A DNA stretch of 37,180 nucleotides from Thermoflexales bacterium (GCA_025056895.1 JANWVJ010000010.1:1-37180); one strand, 5' to 3'; shown: positions 1 through 9,623, counted from the first letter of the stretch. The notes: generated from the letters alone by a model not told the origin. Made by a program: numbers and translations.

Positions 1-2265
1 CTCTTGCTCGTAGGCGGCAGTGTGCTTTCGGTGCTGGGGTTTGTTGCGGCAGTGGGGATCAGCGCTCTGGGGGTTGGGGTGGCGTTTGGCGTCGCGCTGG
101 GGCTGTTGCTGTATCTGATCGTCAGCGCCCTGATCAACGTCTTGAGCAAAATCGGCCCTGAGACGCGCGTGAACCTTAGCCTGCGCGATCAAATCATCGT
201 AATTGCGTTGCTCTCGGCGGTGATGGCGCACTTCATTGAGATTCACCTGGGCATCGCGATTGCCTCCACACGCACGCATTTCTGGGCGTTTGCAGCGATG
301 ATGGTTGTAGTGGGGATGGGGTGGTTGAACGACTCTCGCACCAATGCGCCGGCAAGTGAGCTTACCCAGGCCAATGGGCCGGCTACCGCCGGCGAGAGCC
401 AAACGATTCAGAGCGCCCCTGCCCATCAGGCTGGCTCTATTGGTGGCCAATCCAAGCCCCGCCCAAGCGGCGGCGTGCCATCTTCTGCAACAGGCCGGCG
501 CAGACAGCGCGCAGCGGCTGCTCGCGCCCAACAGGCTGCCTCGGAGCGCCGCTCATCAACCGGATTGCGCTTGCCATCTTGGTTTCATACGGTGCTGGTC
601 AGCGGACTATTCCTGGGCCTGATGCTGGGCATTTTGGCTTTCGACTTCATCACCAATTCTGACCGCAAAACGGTGCCGATCCAGGTATTCTGGGATGCTC
701 TAACCAAAGTACGCGGTGCGCCGTCGTATGGCATTTTGATCATGTTCCTGCTCACCTGGGTCGTCGGTGCGCTCCTGCTGGTCGGCGACGCGCATCGCAG
801 CGGCACATTGATGATCCGTGAGAAGGACAACGTCGGGCCGCTGGCGACAGCAACAGCGTTGTGCTTGGCGGTGTCGCTCTTGATCGGCGTGATATTCGGT
901 TCGTTCATCGCCGGCCGGCTGGTTGATTTCATTTCGTCCGGCCAAAACACGGTTGACACGATTCTGACCATCGCCGATCAACTTGGCGCCTTCCCTTCTT
1001 ATTTGTATATCTTGATCGGCGCAATCATGGTGATCGGCGCGCTCGTCATGCGCAAGGAAGAGCCGGTTCGCCCGCGCGAGCCAATGAGTGCGGGCGGATT
1101 GGCCGTCCTGTTGGTAGCGTTCCCGCTCGGCGTGTGGACGATGAGCACCAGCAACCTGCAACCTATCGCCGCCGACATCGTGTACAAGCAAGCCACGCCA
1201 TGGGATCAGCAAGGGCCGGCCATCCTACAGCCGGGGACAAACGTTCAAGGCTGGGACATGGCAATCGAGCATTACCGCCGCGCCATTGCACTCGCTCCAA
1301 ACGAAGACTTCTACTACCTGTGGCTGGGCCGCGCTTTATTGGAGAAAGCTAAATCCACCCAGAACGTACAAGCGCTGCGCACCTGGCCAGACAACGTTTC
1401 ATTTAGCAAAGTAATCGACGACAGCCCGCAAAACTGGAACCGCTTGCCGAACACCTTACCTTCGGCGAATATGAGCCGGGAAGATTTGCTGATCGCTGCC
1501 CAAGTCATCCTGAACGAGGCGCGCATTATCAATCCCTTGAACACCGACCACAGCGCCAACCTGGCGCGCATGTGGCGACAGGCGGGCGACATCGCAACCG
1601 ACCCAGAAATTCGACAGCAGCGCTACCTCAATTCCACCAAAGAGTATGAGACCGCTACAGCGCTCAGTCCAAACAACGCCGTCTTGTGGAACGAGTGGGG
1701 CTCGCTGTACTTGTACGCATTTAATGACATGCAGACCGCCATGCAGAAGTTCGATCGCTCGCTCAGCATCGACCGCAAGTTTGACCAGACATACCTGCTG
1801 CGCGGCGAACTTCTGATGCGCCAGGCAGCGGAACTGGATCAGCGACGCCAAGTCGCCGCGCAGATCGTAGCCACTGTGCCGGCCACCGACACGCAGGCTC
1901 TGGAACAAGCCCAAGCCGCTCAGCGGCAAGCTGAAGAGGCATACCGCGCTAAACTGCGTGAGGCCCGCCTGGAATTCACAAACGCCATCAGCATCAACCA
2001 GAACAATACCCAGGCCTACAACGTGCTAACTTACATCGACCAGCAGTTAGGCGATGTGGCTTCGGCGATTAGCGCCACCCAGGCATTGATCGATCTCAAC
2101 CCCGGCGATTGGAACGCCTATAAGAATCTGGCTTTGCTGTACCGAGACGCCAATCAACCTGACCTGGCACGGCGAGCAGCCGAGAAAGCAATTGAACTGG
2201 CGCCCGAGGATCAACGGCCTGCCTTACAAGCGTTCATCGCACAACTGGGCGCTCCCGCACCGTGA
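1..2265 (+). CDS. Polytopic membrane protein with C-terminal TPR repeats (O-antigen ligase/polymerase-like), probably 5'-truncated by the window edge
   Basis: ORF open from the window start; multiple hydrophobic segments (e.g. AHFIEIHLGIAIASTRTHFWAFAAMM), then TPR-like repeats (YRRAIALAPNEDFYYLWLG, YETATALSPNNAVLWNEWGSLYL, KNLALLYRDANQPDLARRAAEKAIELAP). Confidence 0.7.
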   Translation, partial: LLLVGGSVLSVLGFVAAVGISALGVGVAFGVALGLLLYLIVSALINVLSKIGPETRVNLSLRDQIIVIALLSAVMAHFIEIHLGIAIASTRTHFWAFAAMMVVVGMGWLNDSRTNAPASELTQANGPATAGESQTIQSAPAHQAGSIGGQSKPRPSGGVPSSATGRRRQRAAAARAQQAASERRSSTGLRLPSWFHTVLVSGLFLGLMLGILAFDFITNSDRKTVPIQVFWDALTKVRGAPSYGILIMFLLTWVVGALLLVGDAHRSGTLMIREKDNVGPLATATALCLAVSLLIGVIFGSFIAGRLVDFISSGQNTVDTILTIADQLGAFPSYLYILIGAIMVIGALVMRKEEPVRPREPMSAGGLAVLLVAFPLGVWTMSTSNLQPIAADIVYKQATPWDQQGPAILQPGTNVQGWDMAIEHYRRAIALAPNEDFYYLWLGRALLEKAKSTQNVQALRTWPDNVSFSKVIDDSPQNWNRLPNTLPSANMSREDLLIAAQVILNEARIINPLNTDHSANLARMWRQAGDIATDPEIRQQRYLNSTKEYETATALSPNNAVLWNEWGSLYLYAFNDMQTAMQKFDRSLSIDRKFDQTYLLRGELLMRQAAELDQRRQVAAQIVATVPATDTQALEQAQAAQRQAEEAYRAKLREARLEFTNAISINQNNTQAYNVLTYIDQQLGDVASAISATQALIDLNPGDWNAYKNLALLYRDANQPDLARRAAEKAIELAPEDQRPALQAFIAQLGAPAP

Positions 2266-2296
2266 AGCGTTGCTGTGCTCGCTCATCATCGTTGCC

Positions 2297-3337
2297 ATGC
2301 TAAACACGGTCATCATCCTCTTTGTGGGCGCACTGGTAATTGCCCTGGCCATGACGCCGGTCAGTAAGTGGCTGGCTCCGCACGTTGGGGTGATGGACAG
2401 GCCGAATGCGCGCAAGATTCACGCAGCGCCTGTGCCGCGCATGGGAGGGCTGGCCATATTCATCGCCGTGATGGCCGTCGTGGGGCTGTTCGGGGGCCAA
2501 CAAGAGATTCAACAGACAGCAGCCATTTTGTTCGGTGCTGCCTTCATGTCATTTTTGGGCCTGGCCGACGACCGGTTTACGCTCAGCGCCTATCTGCGAC
2601 TGGCGCTGCAACTGGGGGCAGCGCTGTTTGTGTGGTTCGCCGGCGTGCGTGTGCAGATGTTGTCCATCGAATGGCTGGACGCCGCACTGACCGTGCTCTG
2701 GATTGTCGGCATCTCAAACGCGATGAACTTTTTGGACAACATGGACGGGTTGCTGGCCGGCATCAGTGCAGTGATGTCCGGTTTCTTCTTAGTGTTGGCC
2801 GTGCTGAACGGCCAGGTGCTGGTGGCCACCCTATCCGCTGCGTTAATGGGCGCTTGTATTGGTTTTCTATTCTGGAATCTCAACCCGGCCTCAGTGTTTA
2901 TGGGCGACTCTGGGAGCATGTTTCTCGGCTTTCTGCTGGCGTGCGTGGCAATCAAGTTGCGCTTCGTCGCTCAGACGCCAAGTGTGTCCTGGATGGTGCC
3001 CGTGATCGTGATGGCGTTGCCGATATTCGATATGACGATGGTGGTGATTTCTCGGCTGCGGCGCGGCAAGAATCCCCTAACCACGCCGGGGAAAGATCAT
3101 ACGTCTCATCGGATTGCTGCGCATGGCTTCAGCCGGCGCGAAGCGGTGTTAATTCTCTATTTGGTGTGCTGTGTTCTCGGTCTGGTGGCCTTGTTGGTTT
3201 CAATCGCCGATGAAACAGCGGCGCGCATCTTGGGGCTGGCCGTAGCCGGCGTAGCTGCTTACATGCTTTGGTACATGGAGTTCGGACCATGGAAGCTCAA
3301 AATCAATCCAGACGATCAGATCAGCGTGTCGCAGTGA
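2297..3337 (+). CDS. Glycosyltransferase family 4 / undecaprenyl-phosphate GlcNAc-1-phosphate transferase-like (MraY/WecA/TagO family)
   Basis: Family motifs DRPNARKIHAAPVPRMGG, FLGLADDR, NAMNFLDNMDGLLAG, FMGDSGSMFLG; start placed at the in-frame ATG 2297 after the upstream stop. Confidence 0.9.
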   Translation: MLNTVIILFVGALVIALAMTPVSKWLAPHVGVMDRPNARKIHAAPVPRMGGLAIFIAVMAVVGLFGGQQEIQQTAAILFGAAFMSFLGLADDRFTLSAYLRLALQLGAALFVWFAGVRVQMLSIEWLDAALTVLWIVGISNAMNFLDNMDGLLAGISAVMSGFFLVLAVLNGQVLVATLSAALMGACIGFLFWNLNPASVFMGDSGSMFLGFLLACVAIKLRFVAQTPSVSWMVPVIVMALPIFDMTMVVISRLRRGKNPLTTPGKDHTSHRIAAHGFSRREAVLILYLVCCVLGLVALLVSIADETAARILGLAVAGVAAYMLWYMEFGPWKLKINPDDQISVSQ

Positions 3338-4629
3338 TCGGCCTAGGTTACGTTGGCCTGCCGCTTGCGATTGCTTTTGCGCGCCGAGGGCGACACGTGA
3401 TCGGCATCGACCTTGATGGCCGCAAAGTCAGCCAACTGAATAGCCGCTCGAGCTACATCCCCGATGTGCCGGTAGCAGAAGTGGCCGGCGCTGTTGAGGC
3501 CGGTTGCTTTGAAGCAACGGCCGACTATGACCGCTTGCGCGACCGCGACGCGATCTTCATCTGCGTGCCCACCCCGTATGACGCGATGCGCGCGCCAGAC
3601 CTATCTTTCATCGTTAGCGCCACCGAAGGCATTCAATCGCGTCTGCAACGCGGTCAGATGGTGATTCTGCAAAGCACGACTTACCCCGGCACAACCGAAG
3701 AGATCGTTTTGCCGATTCTAGAAAAGAGCGGCCTGAAGTGTGGCGCGGATTTCGATTTGGCCTTCTCGCCGGAACGGATTGACCCCGGCCGCACCGATTT
3801 CACGGTGGCCAACACCCCTAAAGTGGTGGGCGGGGTGACGCCAGCGGCGACTCAGCGCGCCGCCGAATTGCTTGGGGTGATGGGTGCGCCAATTGTGCCG
3901 GTCTCCTCACCGCGCGCGGCTGAGATGACCAAGCTGCTCGAAAACATCTTCCGCTCGGTCAATATTGCGCTGGTTAACGAGCTAGCGCGCCTGTGCGAGC
4001 GAATGAATATTGACATCTGGGAAGTGATCAACGCCGCCAAGACAAAACCGTTTGGCTATATGCCCTTCACACCGGGTCCGGGTGTAGGAGGGCACTGCAT
4101 CGGCGTCGACCCCTATTACCTATCCTGGAAGGCACGCGAGTTCGATTTCTACACGCGCTTTATCGAGCTGGCAGCGGAAGTGAACCAGTCAATGCCGTTT
4201 CATGTGATTGACCTCACCGAAGAGGCATTAAGCGATATAGGCGTTCCGTTACGCGGTGCACATGTGCTGGTGCTAGGCGTCGCTTTCAAGCGCGACATCG
4301 ATGACGCGCGCAATTCCCCTTCTGAACGCATCATCGAGTTGCTGATGAATCGCGGGGCGCACGTAACGTACCATGACCCGTATGTACCGCGCTTTCAGGT
4401 AGGGGGTGATGTCTTTCATCGCACAGTGAAGTCTTTAGTGTCGCAGCCGCTCACCGAAGCCAACCTGAAAGCGGCTGACTGCGTGATTATCGCCACCGGC
4501 CATCGCAGCATCGATTATGGATACGTTGTCCGACACGCCAAAGCAGTCGTCGATTGCTGCAATGCTACGGCATCGGTCAAAGAAGAACGCTCCAAAATCA
4601 TCCGCCTGGGGAGCGGCGTCAGAGGCTAA
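3289..4629 (+). CDS. Nucleotide-sugar dehydrogenase (UDP-N-acetylglucosamine/UDP-glucose 6-dehydrogenase family, WbpA/TviB-like)
   Basis: VIGLGYVGLPLAIAFA Rossmann motif, STTYPGTTEE, FSPERIDPG, GPGVGGHCIGVDPYYL, GVAFKRDIDDARNSPS. Confidence 0.92.
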   Translation: MEAQNQSRRSDQRVAVIGLGYVGLPLAIAFARRGRHVIGIDLDGRKVSQLNSRSSYIPDVPVAEVAGAVEAGCFEATADYDRLRDRDAIFICVPTPYDAMRAPDLSFIVSATEGIQSRLQRGQMVILQSTTYPGTTEEIVLPILEKSGLKCGADFDLAFSPERIDPGRTDFTVANTPKVVGGVTPAATQRAAELLGVMGAPIVPVSSPRAAEMTKLLENIFRSVNIALVNELARLCERMNIDIWEVINAAKTKPFGYMPFTPGPGVGGHCIGVDPYYLSWKAREFDFYTRFIELAAEVNQSMPFHVIDLTEEALSDIGVPLRGAHVLVLGVAFKRDIDDARNSPSERIIELLMNRGAHVTYHDPYVPRFQVGGDVFHRTVKSLVSQPLTEANLKAADCVIIATGHRSIDYGYVVRHAKAVVDCCNATASVKEERSKIIRLGSGVRG

Positions 4630-4630
4630 G

Positions 4631-4704
4631 TGGGTGGTGAGGGACTCGAACCCCCGACCTCTTGTGTGTAAAACAAACGCTCTAACCAACTGAGCTAACC
4701 ACCC
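4631..4704 (-). tRNA. tRNA-Val (anticodon TAC)
   Basis: Minus strand reads GGGTGGTTAGCTCAGTTGGTTAGAGCGTTTGTTTTACACACAAGAGGTCGGGGGTTCGAGTCCCTCACCACCCA; 7-bp acceptor stem, D-arm, TTTACAC anticodon loop, GTTCGAGTC T-loop. Confidence 0.96.
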
Positions 4705-4717
4705 AACTTGCTCTTCA

Positions 4718-4723
4718 ATTATA
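4718..4723 (-). promoter_or_regulatory. Candidate -10 box (TATAAT) for tRNA-Val
   Basis: Minus-strand TATAAT 13 nt upstream of the tRNA 5' end. Confidence 0.55.
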
Positions 4724-4728
4724 TATGC

Positions 4729-4937
4729 TGCATCGCATCATGTTGCGGCGGGTGCATCTTCCAACAGGGGCAATTTCCCTGTGTGGGTCACCCGGCGACT
4801 GGGGCTGCCTCAGGCGAAGCCAGCGCAGACGATGTCCACCTGCCTCGGCTGTGCAGGTGTTGCGCGGATTCATCCGCAGTGCAATCGCCTGTGCTGCCCC
4901 CGCAAGAAGTGTACCCGATGCGGCAGGCAGCGATGTA
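4729..4937. ncRNA. Candidate structured RNA, rod-like with central bubble (6S/SsrS-like architecture); strand unresolved
   Basis: Nested complementary segments read by eye: 4729-4736/4930-4937 (8 bp), 4741-4746/4920-4925 (6 bp), 4750-4756/4910-4916 (7 bp), 4801-4805/4896-4900 (5 bp), 4812-4817/4885-4890 (6 bp), 4823-4827/4861-4865 (5 bp), apical 4837-4843/4853-4859 (7 bp); side hairpin CAGGG/CCCTG 4765-4781. No convincing ORF. Confidence 0.5.
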
Positions 4938-5007
4938 AGCGGATAGCGGAATTGTTCATCCCCTCATCGCTTTGCTCTCATCTAAGGGTACTAGGCTGAT
5001 TGGTGCT

Positions 5008-5700
5008 ATGGGCAACTGTCGCGGCATGATTACGCTGGATCGAGTGACCAAATATTACGAAGAGGCCGGCACCAGGCGCCTCGTTCTCGACCATATCAGC
5101 GCCGAATTCGGCTGCGGCGAGTTCATCGTGCTACTGGGAAAGAGCGGTTCTGGAAAGAGCACACTGCTCAATCTGATCGGTGGGTTGGATACCCCAACAT
5201 CAGGAGAGGTGCTGATCGATGGTCAATCGTTGACTCGCATGAACGACCATCAGCGTACCGTGTTCAGGCGGCAGCATTTTGGCTTTGTCTTTCAAGCCTT
5301 TAACTTAATTCCTACCTTGACTGTGGAGGAGAACGTTATGCTGCCGGCAGAACTGGCCGGCGCTCGTCTGAGCACTTCCTCTATTCGTCAGCACGCCCGG
5401 GACCTATTGGCCTCGGTCGGGTTGCTCGAGCGCGCCAACACCTTCCCCGATCGACTGAGCGGCGGTGAGCAGCAACGGGTTGCAATTGCCCGCGCCCTTG
5501 CGAATGATCCGCTCGTGGTGTTGGCTGACGAGCCGACCGGCAATTTGGACGCCGAAACCGGCAAGCGCGTGCTCGACCTGCTCGATCAACTGACACGCCA
5601 GGCCGGCAAAAATTTGGTTATGGTCACACATAGCGAAGAAGTGATCGGCATAGCCGATCGCGTCTTGCGCCTGCGCGATGGCCGATTGGCTATGTCGTAA
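5008..5700 (+). CDS. ABC transporter ATP-binding protein (LolD/MacB-like)
   Basis: Walker [11 protein letters not shown]-loop [13 protein letters not shown], signature [15 protein letters not shown], Walker [13 protein letters not shown]; start could be 5008 or 5026. Confidence 0.92.
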   Translation: MGNCRGMITLDRVTKYYEEAGTRRLVLDHISAEFGCGEFIVLLGKSGSGKSTLLNLIGGLDTPTSGEVLIDGQSLTRMNDHQRTVFRRQHFGFVFQAFNLIPTLTVEENVMLPAELAGARLSTSSIRQHARDLLASVGLLERANTFPDRLSGGEQQRVAIARALANDPLVVLADEPTGNLDAETGKRVLDLLDQLTRQAGKNLVMVTHSEEVIGIADRVLRLRDGRLAMS

Positions 5701-5872
5701 GGGCTACCGCATGTTTTACTGAAACGTGTTTTGATCTTTAAAAGAATCAAACCTTCCCTACAGACAAACTATCAGGAGAGCGTTACGATCAAATCAGAAC
5801 TCGGACCATAAACACTTATCTGGTTAGTTCGCAACCTGACAATCCATTGATAGCCTAAGGAGTCCTGAGAAC

Positions 5873-6643
5873 ATGTCTGAGGAGACTGCCGAGAAGAAGA
5901 TTGCTGTCTACATGACGAACGGGGAAGGACCGGATGAAGCCATCTTACAAGGTCTGCACGGCGCCGGCTGTGAAGTAACTCGTACTCACTCAATTGCCCA
6001 AACCTTAGAATTTATCCACTCGCTGCCGCCGGAAGAAACCCCTCTTCTGATAGCCGAGGTGCAATCAGGTGCCATGCCGTTGCTGGCCATTTTGCGCGAA
6101 TATAGTTATCAGATGCCGCCTACAGTGTTGCTTGACCGTGTCGGTAATGATATCTATGCTCCGATCAAGGCACTTGAGTTCGGCGTGAAGGCCTATCTGT
6201 TGGTCAGTCAACCCCCGATCGAGCGTCAAATCACAACCCAGTTAACTGCTGAACGCGCCTTTGCCGAGAGCAGAGCCGCGCTTCACGAGTCGTCCTCCGC
6301 CGGCAAGCTCGCCTCAAAAGTTGCCGGCTCGTCCTCATCTGAAGAACTCAATGAAGACTTTGACTGGGATCCGGTCTCTCACGTGATTCGCATCGCTGGA
6401 AAATACATTCATCTTAGTCCTATTGAAGGGCGTATCTTCAACCTATTAGTTGAACGCCGAGGCCGGACGGTCACCCTTCGAGAGTTTATGCAGAATGCGT
6501 TGAAGAATCCGAACGTCAGCGAAAAGACCGCTTTGGAGCAGCTCCGGCCCCACATTATGCGTTTGCGTCGCAAGCTGGCCGTCTATCCGCCTCTGGCCGA
6601 ACGCATTGTGAATACGCGCGGGTCGGGATACATGATGATCTGA
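5873..6643 (+). CDS. Pseudo-receiver domain + OmpR-type winged-helix DNA-binding regulator
   Basis: N-terminal receiver-like fold pattern with LLIAEVQSG and LEFGVKAYLLV; C-terminal LSPIEGRIFNLLVERRGRTVTLREFMQ...LEQLRPHIMRLRRKL...ERIVNTRGSGYMM; AAGGAG ribosome-binding site upstream. Confidence 0.8.
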   Translation: MSEETAEKKIAVYMTNGEGPDEAILQGLHGAGCEVTRTHSIAQTLEFIHSLPPEETPLLIAEVQSGAMPLLAILREYSYQMPPTVLLDRVGNDIYAPIKALEFGVKAYLLVSQPPIERQITTQLTAERAFAESRAALHESSSAGKLASKVAGSSSSEELNEDFDWDPVSHVIRIAGKYIHLSPIEGRIFNLLVERRGRTVTLREFMQNALKNPNVSEKTALEQLRPHIMRLRRKLAVYPPLAERIVNTRGSGYMMI

Positions 6644-6673
6644 CAGCCATCCATCTCGACACATTCCTCTTTA

Positions 6674-6710
6674 TGGCAGGGCATGTTTAGGCAGCCTTGC
6701 CATTTTTATT
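6674..6710 (+). terminator. Rho-independent terminator
   Basis: TGGCAGGG...CCTTGCCA stem (8 bp, one G-T) followed by TTTTTATT, about 30 nt after the stop at 6643. Confidence 0.7.
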
Positions 6711-6899
6711 TGCGTGACGATGAGACCGCGTTGCAGATATGCGCCAGCAGAAATCGTCTTCGAGAGGAAGGCTAATTGAAAACCAGTATTCGATATACCT
6801 ACTTTGGGTGATTCCAAGCCGCATTACGACCTGTATCCTTCGCGTTGTGCAGGCTGGCCAGGGCGCCTGCGCTGTATATCTACGCAAGGGTGTTTGACA

Positions 6900-7325
6900 A
6901 TGACACACCGGACAACACGTAAACAGGCTGTATATATGGTCGACGGGCAGGGAGCAGATGCGGCAATTGTGCGCGGCTTAGAATCGTCTGGCTGCCAAAT
7001 TACATTTGCACATGGCTTGGCTGAAGCACTTGGGGCAGTATTTGCCGTTCAGGAGCGTTTTGCTCAGCTCCCTATCCTTGTGGCAGAAGTTCAAGCAGAT
7101 GCTTTATCTTTACTAGCCGTTCTGGCCCATCAATCCTGGCTCCAGAACCCTTCCACGGCGATTCGTCCTTTGCCGATGCAGGTGGTACTTTTTGACCGCA
7201 GTGGAGATGACATACAAACTGCTATTCGTGCTATCGAGTACGGTGTGCGGGCTTATTTGTTGGCCCGTCATTCCCCTGTCGAGCGCGAATTAAGAGTGCG
7301 CCTCGTTGCAGAAGAGATCAGGTAA
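6900..7325 (+). CDS. Stand-alone pseudo-receiver protein, paralog of 5873-6643 lacking the DNA-binding domain
   Basis: Shared pattern with upstream gene: AVYMVDGQGADAAIVRGLESSGCQIT, ILVAEVQADALSLLAVL, DRSGDDIQTAIRAIEYGVRAYLL; start at ATG 6900 chosen by homology. Confidence 0.72.
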   Translation: MTHRTTRKQAVYMVDGQGADAAIVRGLESSGCQITFAHGLAEALGAVFAVQERFAQLPILVAEVQADALSLLAVLAHQSWLQNPSTAIRPLPMQVVLFDRSGDDIQTAIRAIEYGVRAYLLARHSPVERELRVRLVAEEIR

Positions 7326-9009
7326 AACGAATCGGGGCAGTGATTGAAGCAATACTACCCTTTGCTGTACGCTTCCACTCGAATCTTCCGCGCAGATCGT
7401 CAGTCACCAGCGTTTCGACAATATGCAGGCCCAGGCTAGGCGAGGGCGAAACCCCGCCGGCATTGCCGCGCCCATCATCCTTCACTACCACTTCTAAATT
7501 GCCGCCTCGGTCATTTAGCGTAATGGTGATCTTGCCGCGCTTGCGATCGACAAAAGCGTGTTCGATCGCGTTTTGCACCAGCTCATTTACACATAACGCC
7601 AGAGCTGTGGCCGCCTTTGAAGATAAGCGGAGTGCATCTCCTTTTACTTCAATCTCCAGAGACTGATCCGGCCGCACCATATTGGCGCGCACCAAGGACA
7701 CAACGCGCGTAATCACGTCTTTCACGTCCACCAGCCGAAATCCTTCATGGGCCAGGGCGTCATGCACTGCCGCAATACTCATGATGCGATTGATGCTCTC
7801 ATGCAATACCTCCTTGGCCGTCACCTTACGCTCATCGTTCATCTGGAGCTGAAGCAACATGACGATATTCTGCAAGTTGTTTTTGACGCGGTGATTCATC
7901 TCGCGCACAATCGCCGCATTCCCGATCAGATGAGCGTTTTCAATTGCCAAGCCGATCTGGTTGGCCAGTGTGGAGGCCAGCTCCATTTGCTGGGCAGAAA
8001 AGTCGGCGGCTGCGCCACTCCAGACGTTCATAATCCCGATCGTGCGCTCATGCACGGTGACCGGCACACACAACAACCGCACCAAGCCGGCTCGTTCGGC
8101 CCATTGTGCATATGCCGGCTCCATCTCTGCCCGCGCATCGCTCACGATCACCGCTTGTTCCAAGCTATCCACATTCAGCAACGGGACATGCTCCAACGGC
8201 CAAGACAGCTCTTCCGGTTTTGTTTCGGCTTCATCGAACACCGCGCGCGGCACATAAGCGCGCTCGTCCTCATCGAGTAACAGCAACGAGCAACGCCGCG
8301 CGCCCAGAGCGTGCGCGGCCATTTCGGCCACCACACGCAAGGTTTCATCTACGTAGTTTGGGGCAATGACGGCCCGGCTGACCTCGGCCACAGCAGCCAA
8401 CTCACGCATGCGCCGCTCTGTTTCTTCATACAGCACAGCGCGCTCCAGCACGCCGGCCACCACGTCAGCAATCAGCGCGGCAAATTCGACATCGCCCTCG
8501 CTCCACGAACGCAACTGATGCGTTTGAATATTCATCGCACCGATGACACGATCTTGGCTGATCAACGGCACGGCCAGTAAAGATTTGAACGGCTTTTCAC
8601 GGGTTCCCGGAAGCGGATAGAAACGTGGATCAGCCCAGGCATCACGCACAGCCACTGGCTGGCGGTGCAGCGCCGCCCAACCGGTCAGCCCTTGTCCTAG
8701 CTCTAGGGAAGCGTGATCGACTGCTTGAGGATATAGACCGGTCGTTGCCTTCAGCACCAGTTTTTTGGTTGCGGGCTGAAGCAGGTAAATAGAAGTCGAG
8801 TCCGCCCGAATGGCGCGAGCCGTGGTGTGAGTGATCGTATTGAGAATCGAACGCAGGTCTGCCGTAGCGTTGATGGCGCGAAAGATGTCGCGGATTGCAT
8901 CCAGCTCAATCGTGCGCCGGCGCAACACACTGCGCACACCGGTCAGCACATCCGAGCGAGCGCGCCGCGTTTCGGTGGACAAGGTGGAAGTCTCTTTCTG
9001 GGTGCTCAT
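7318..9009 (-). CDS. GAF-domain sensor histidine kinase, HisKA_2/HWE-like family
   Basis: Tandem GAF-like regions, REMNHRVKNNLQNIVMLLQLQ phosphoacceptor region, ALCVNELVQNAIEHAF and DDGRGNAGG HATPase motifs. Confidence 0.88.
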   Translation of the reverse strand: MSTQKETSTLSTETRRARSDVLTGVRSVLRRRTIELDAIRDIFRAINATADLRSILNTITHTTARAIRADSTSIYLLQPATKKLVLKATTGLYPQAVDHASLELGQGLTGWAALHRQPVAVRDAWADPRFYPLPGTREKPFKSLLAVPLISQDRVIGAMNIQTHQLRSWSEGDVEFAALIADVVAGVLERAVLYEETERRMRELAAVAEVSRAVIAPNYVDETLRVVAEMAAHALGARRCSLLLLDEDERAYVPRAVFDEAETKPEELSWPLEHVPLLNVDSLEQAVIVSDARAEMEPAYAQWAERAGLVRLLCVPVTVHERTIGIMNVWSGAAADFSAQQMELASTLANQIGLAIENAHLIGNAAIVREMNHRVKNNLQNIVMLLQLQMNDERKVTAKEVLHESINRIMSIAAVHDALAHEGFRLVDVKDVITRVVSLVRANMVRPDQSLEIEVKGDALRLSSKAATALALCVNELVQNAIEHAFVDRKRGKITITLNDRGGNLEVVVKDDGRGNAGGVSPSPSLGLHIVETLVTDDLRGRFEWKRTAKGSIASITAPIRFT

Positions 9010-9047
9010 GCTTGTGACTGAAAGCGCCTGCTGAAACGCTTAAATTG

Positions 9048-9053
9048 TATACT
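9048..9053 (+). promoter_or_regulatory. Candidate -10 (TATACT) for purE, within palindromic GTATAC of the divergent kinase/purE promoter region
   Basis: TATACT 9 nt before ATG 9063; inverse orientation also gives a TATACA/TACAAT-like box for the minus-strand kinase. Confidence 0.5.
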
Positions 9054-9062
9054 TCGCCGCCG

Positions 9063-9587
9063 ATGGACGGCTCATCTCAACTTGTGCGGCCCTTGGTTGG
9101 CGTGATCATGGGGTCGAGGTCAGACTGGGAAACTATGGCTCATACGGCATCGACTTTAGACACGCTCGGCGTGCCGTATGAGGTGCGCGTGGTGTCGGCG
9201 CATCGCACACCTGATTTGCTGTTTGAATATGCCGGCGCGGCCGCCGAACGCGGCTTGGAGGTCATCATCGCCGGAGCAGGGGGGGCAGCGCACTTGCCCG
9301 GCATGACCGCCGCCAAAACTTGGTTGCCGGTCTTGGGCGTGCCGATCGAATCCAAGTCGCTCAGAGGCATGGACTCGCTCTTATCGATTGTGCAAATGCC
9401 GGCGGGCGTGCCGGTGGCGACGTTTGCAATTGGGCGAGCAGGAGCTATCAACGCGGCACTGTGCGCCGCCGCGATTTTGGCCGGCAAATATCCTGCCATC
9501 CGCGACGCACTACAAACCTATCGCCGCAACCAAACCCAGTCTGTGCTCGATCATCCCGACCCACGCACACCCAACCCAGCACCCTAG
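9063..9587 (+). CDS. purE: 5-(carboxyamino)imidazole ribonucleotide mutase
   Basis: [48 protein letters not shown]. Confidence 0.95.
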   Translation: MDGSSQLVRPLVGVIMGSRSDWETMAHTASTLDTLGVPYEVRVVSAHRTPDLLFEYAGAAAERGLEVIIAGAGGAAHLPGMTAAKTWLPVLGVPIESKSLRGMDSLLSIVQMPAGVPVATFAIGRAGAINAALCAAAILAGKYPAIRDALQTYRRNQTQSVLDHPDPRTPNPAP

Positions 9588-9623
9588 GCACATCGAGTCG
9601 TGTCAGGCGGAGCGCTTCTCTGC

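Noticed and set aside
4631-4704. tRNA-Val as an integration site of a mobile element
   Set aside because: No integrase nearby and no duplicated tRNA 3' end seen in the window.
4708-4999. Small overlapping ORFs (e.g. Cys-rich MSTCLGCAGVARIHPQCNRLCCPRKKCTRCGRQRCKR)
   Set aside because: Three overlapping short ORFs in different frames without a ribosome-binding site; the extensive base pairing better explains the sequence as a structured RNA.
5715-5770. AT-rich inverted repeat TTTGATctttaaaagaATCAAA as a terminator for the ABC gene
   Set aside because: Stem is only 6 bp and AT-rich with no following T-run; too weak to call.
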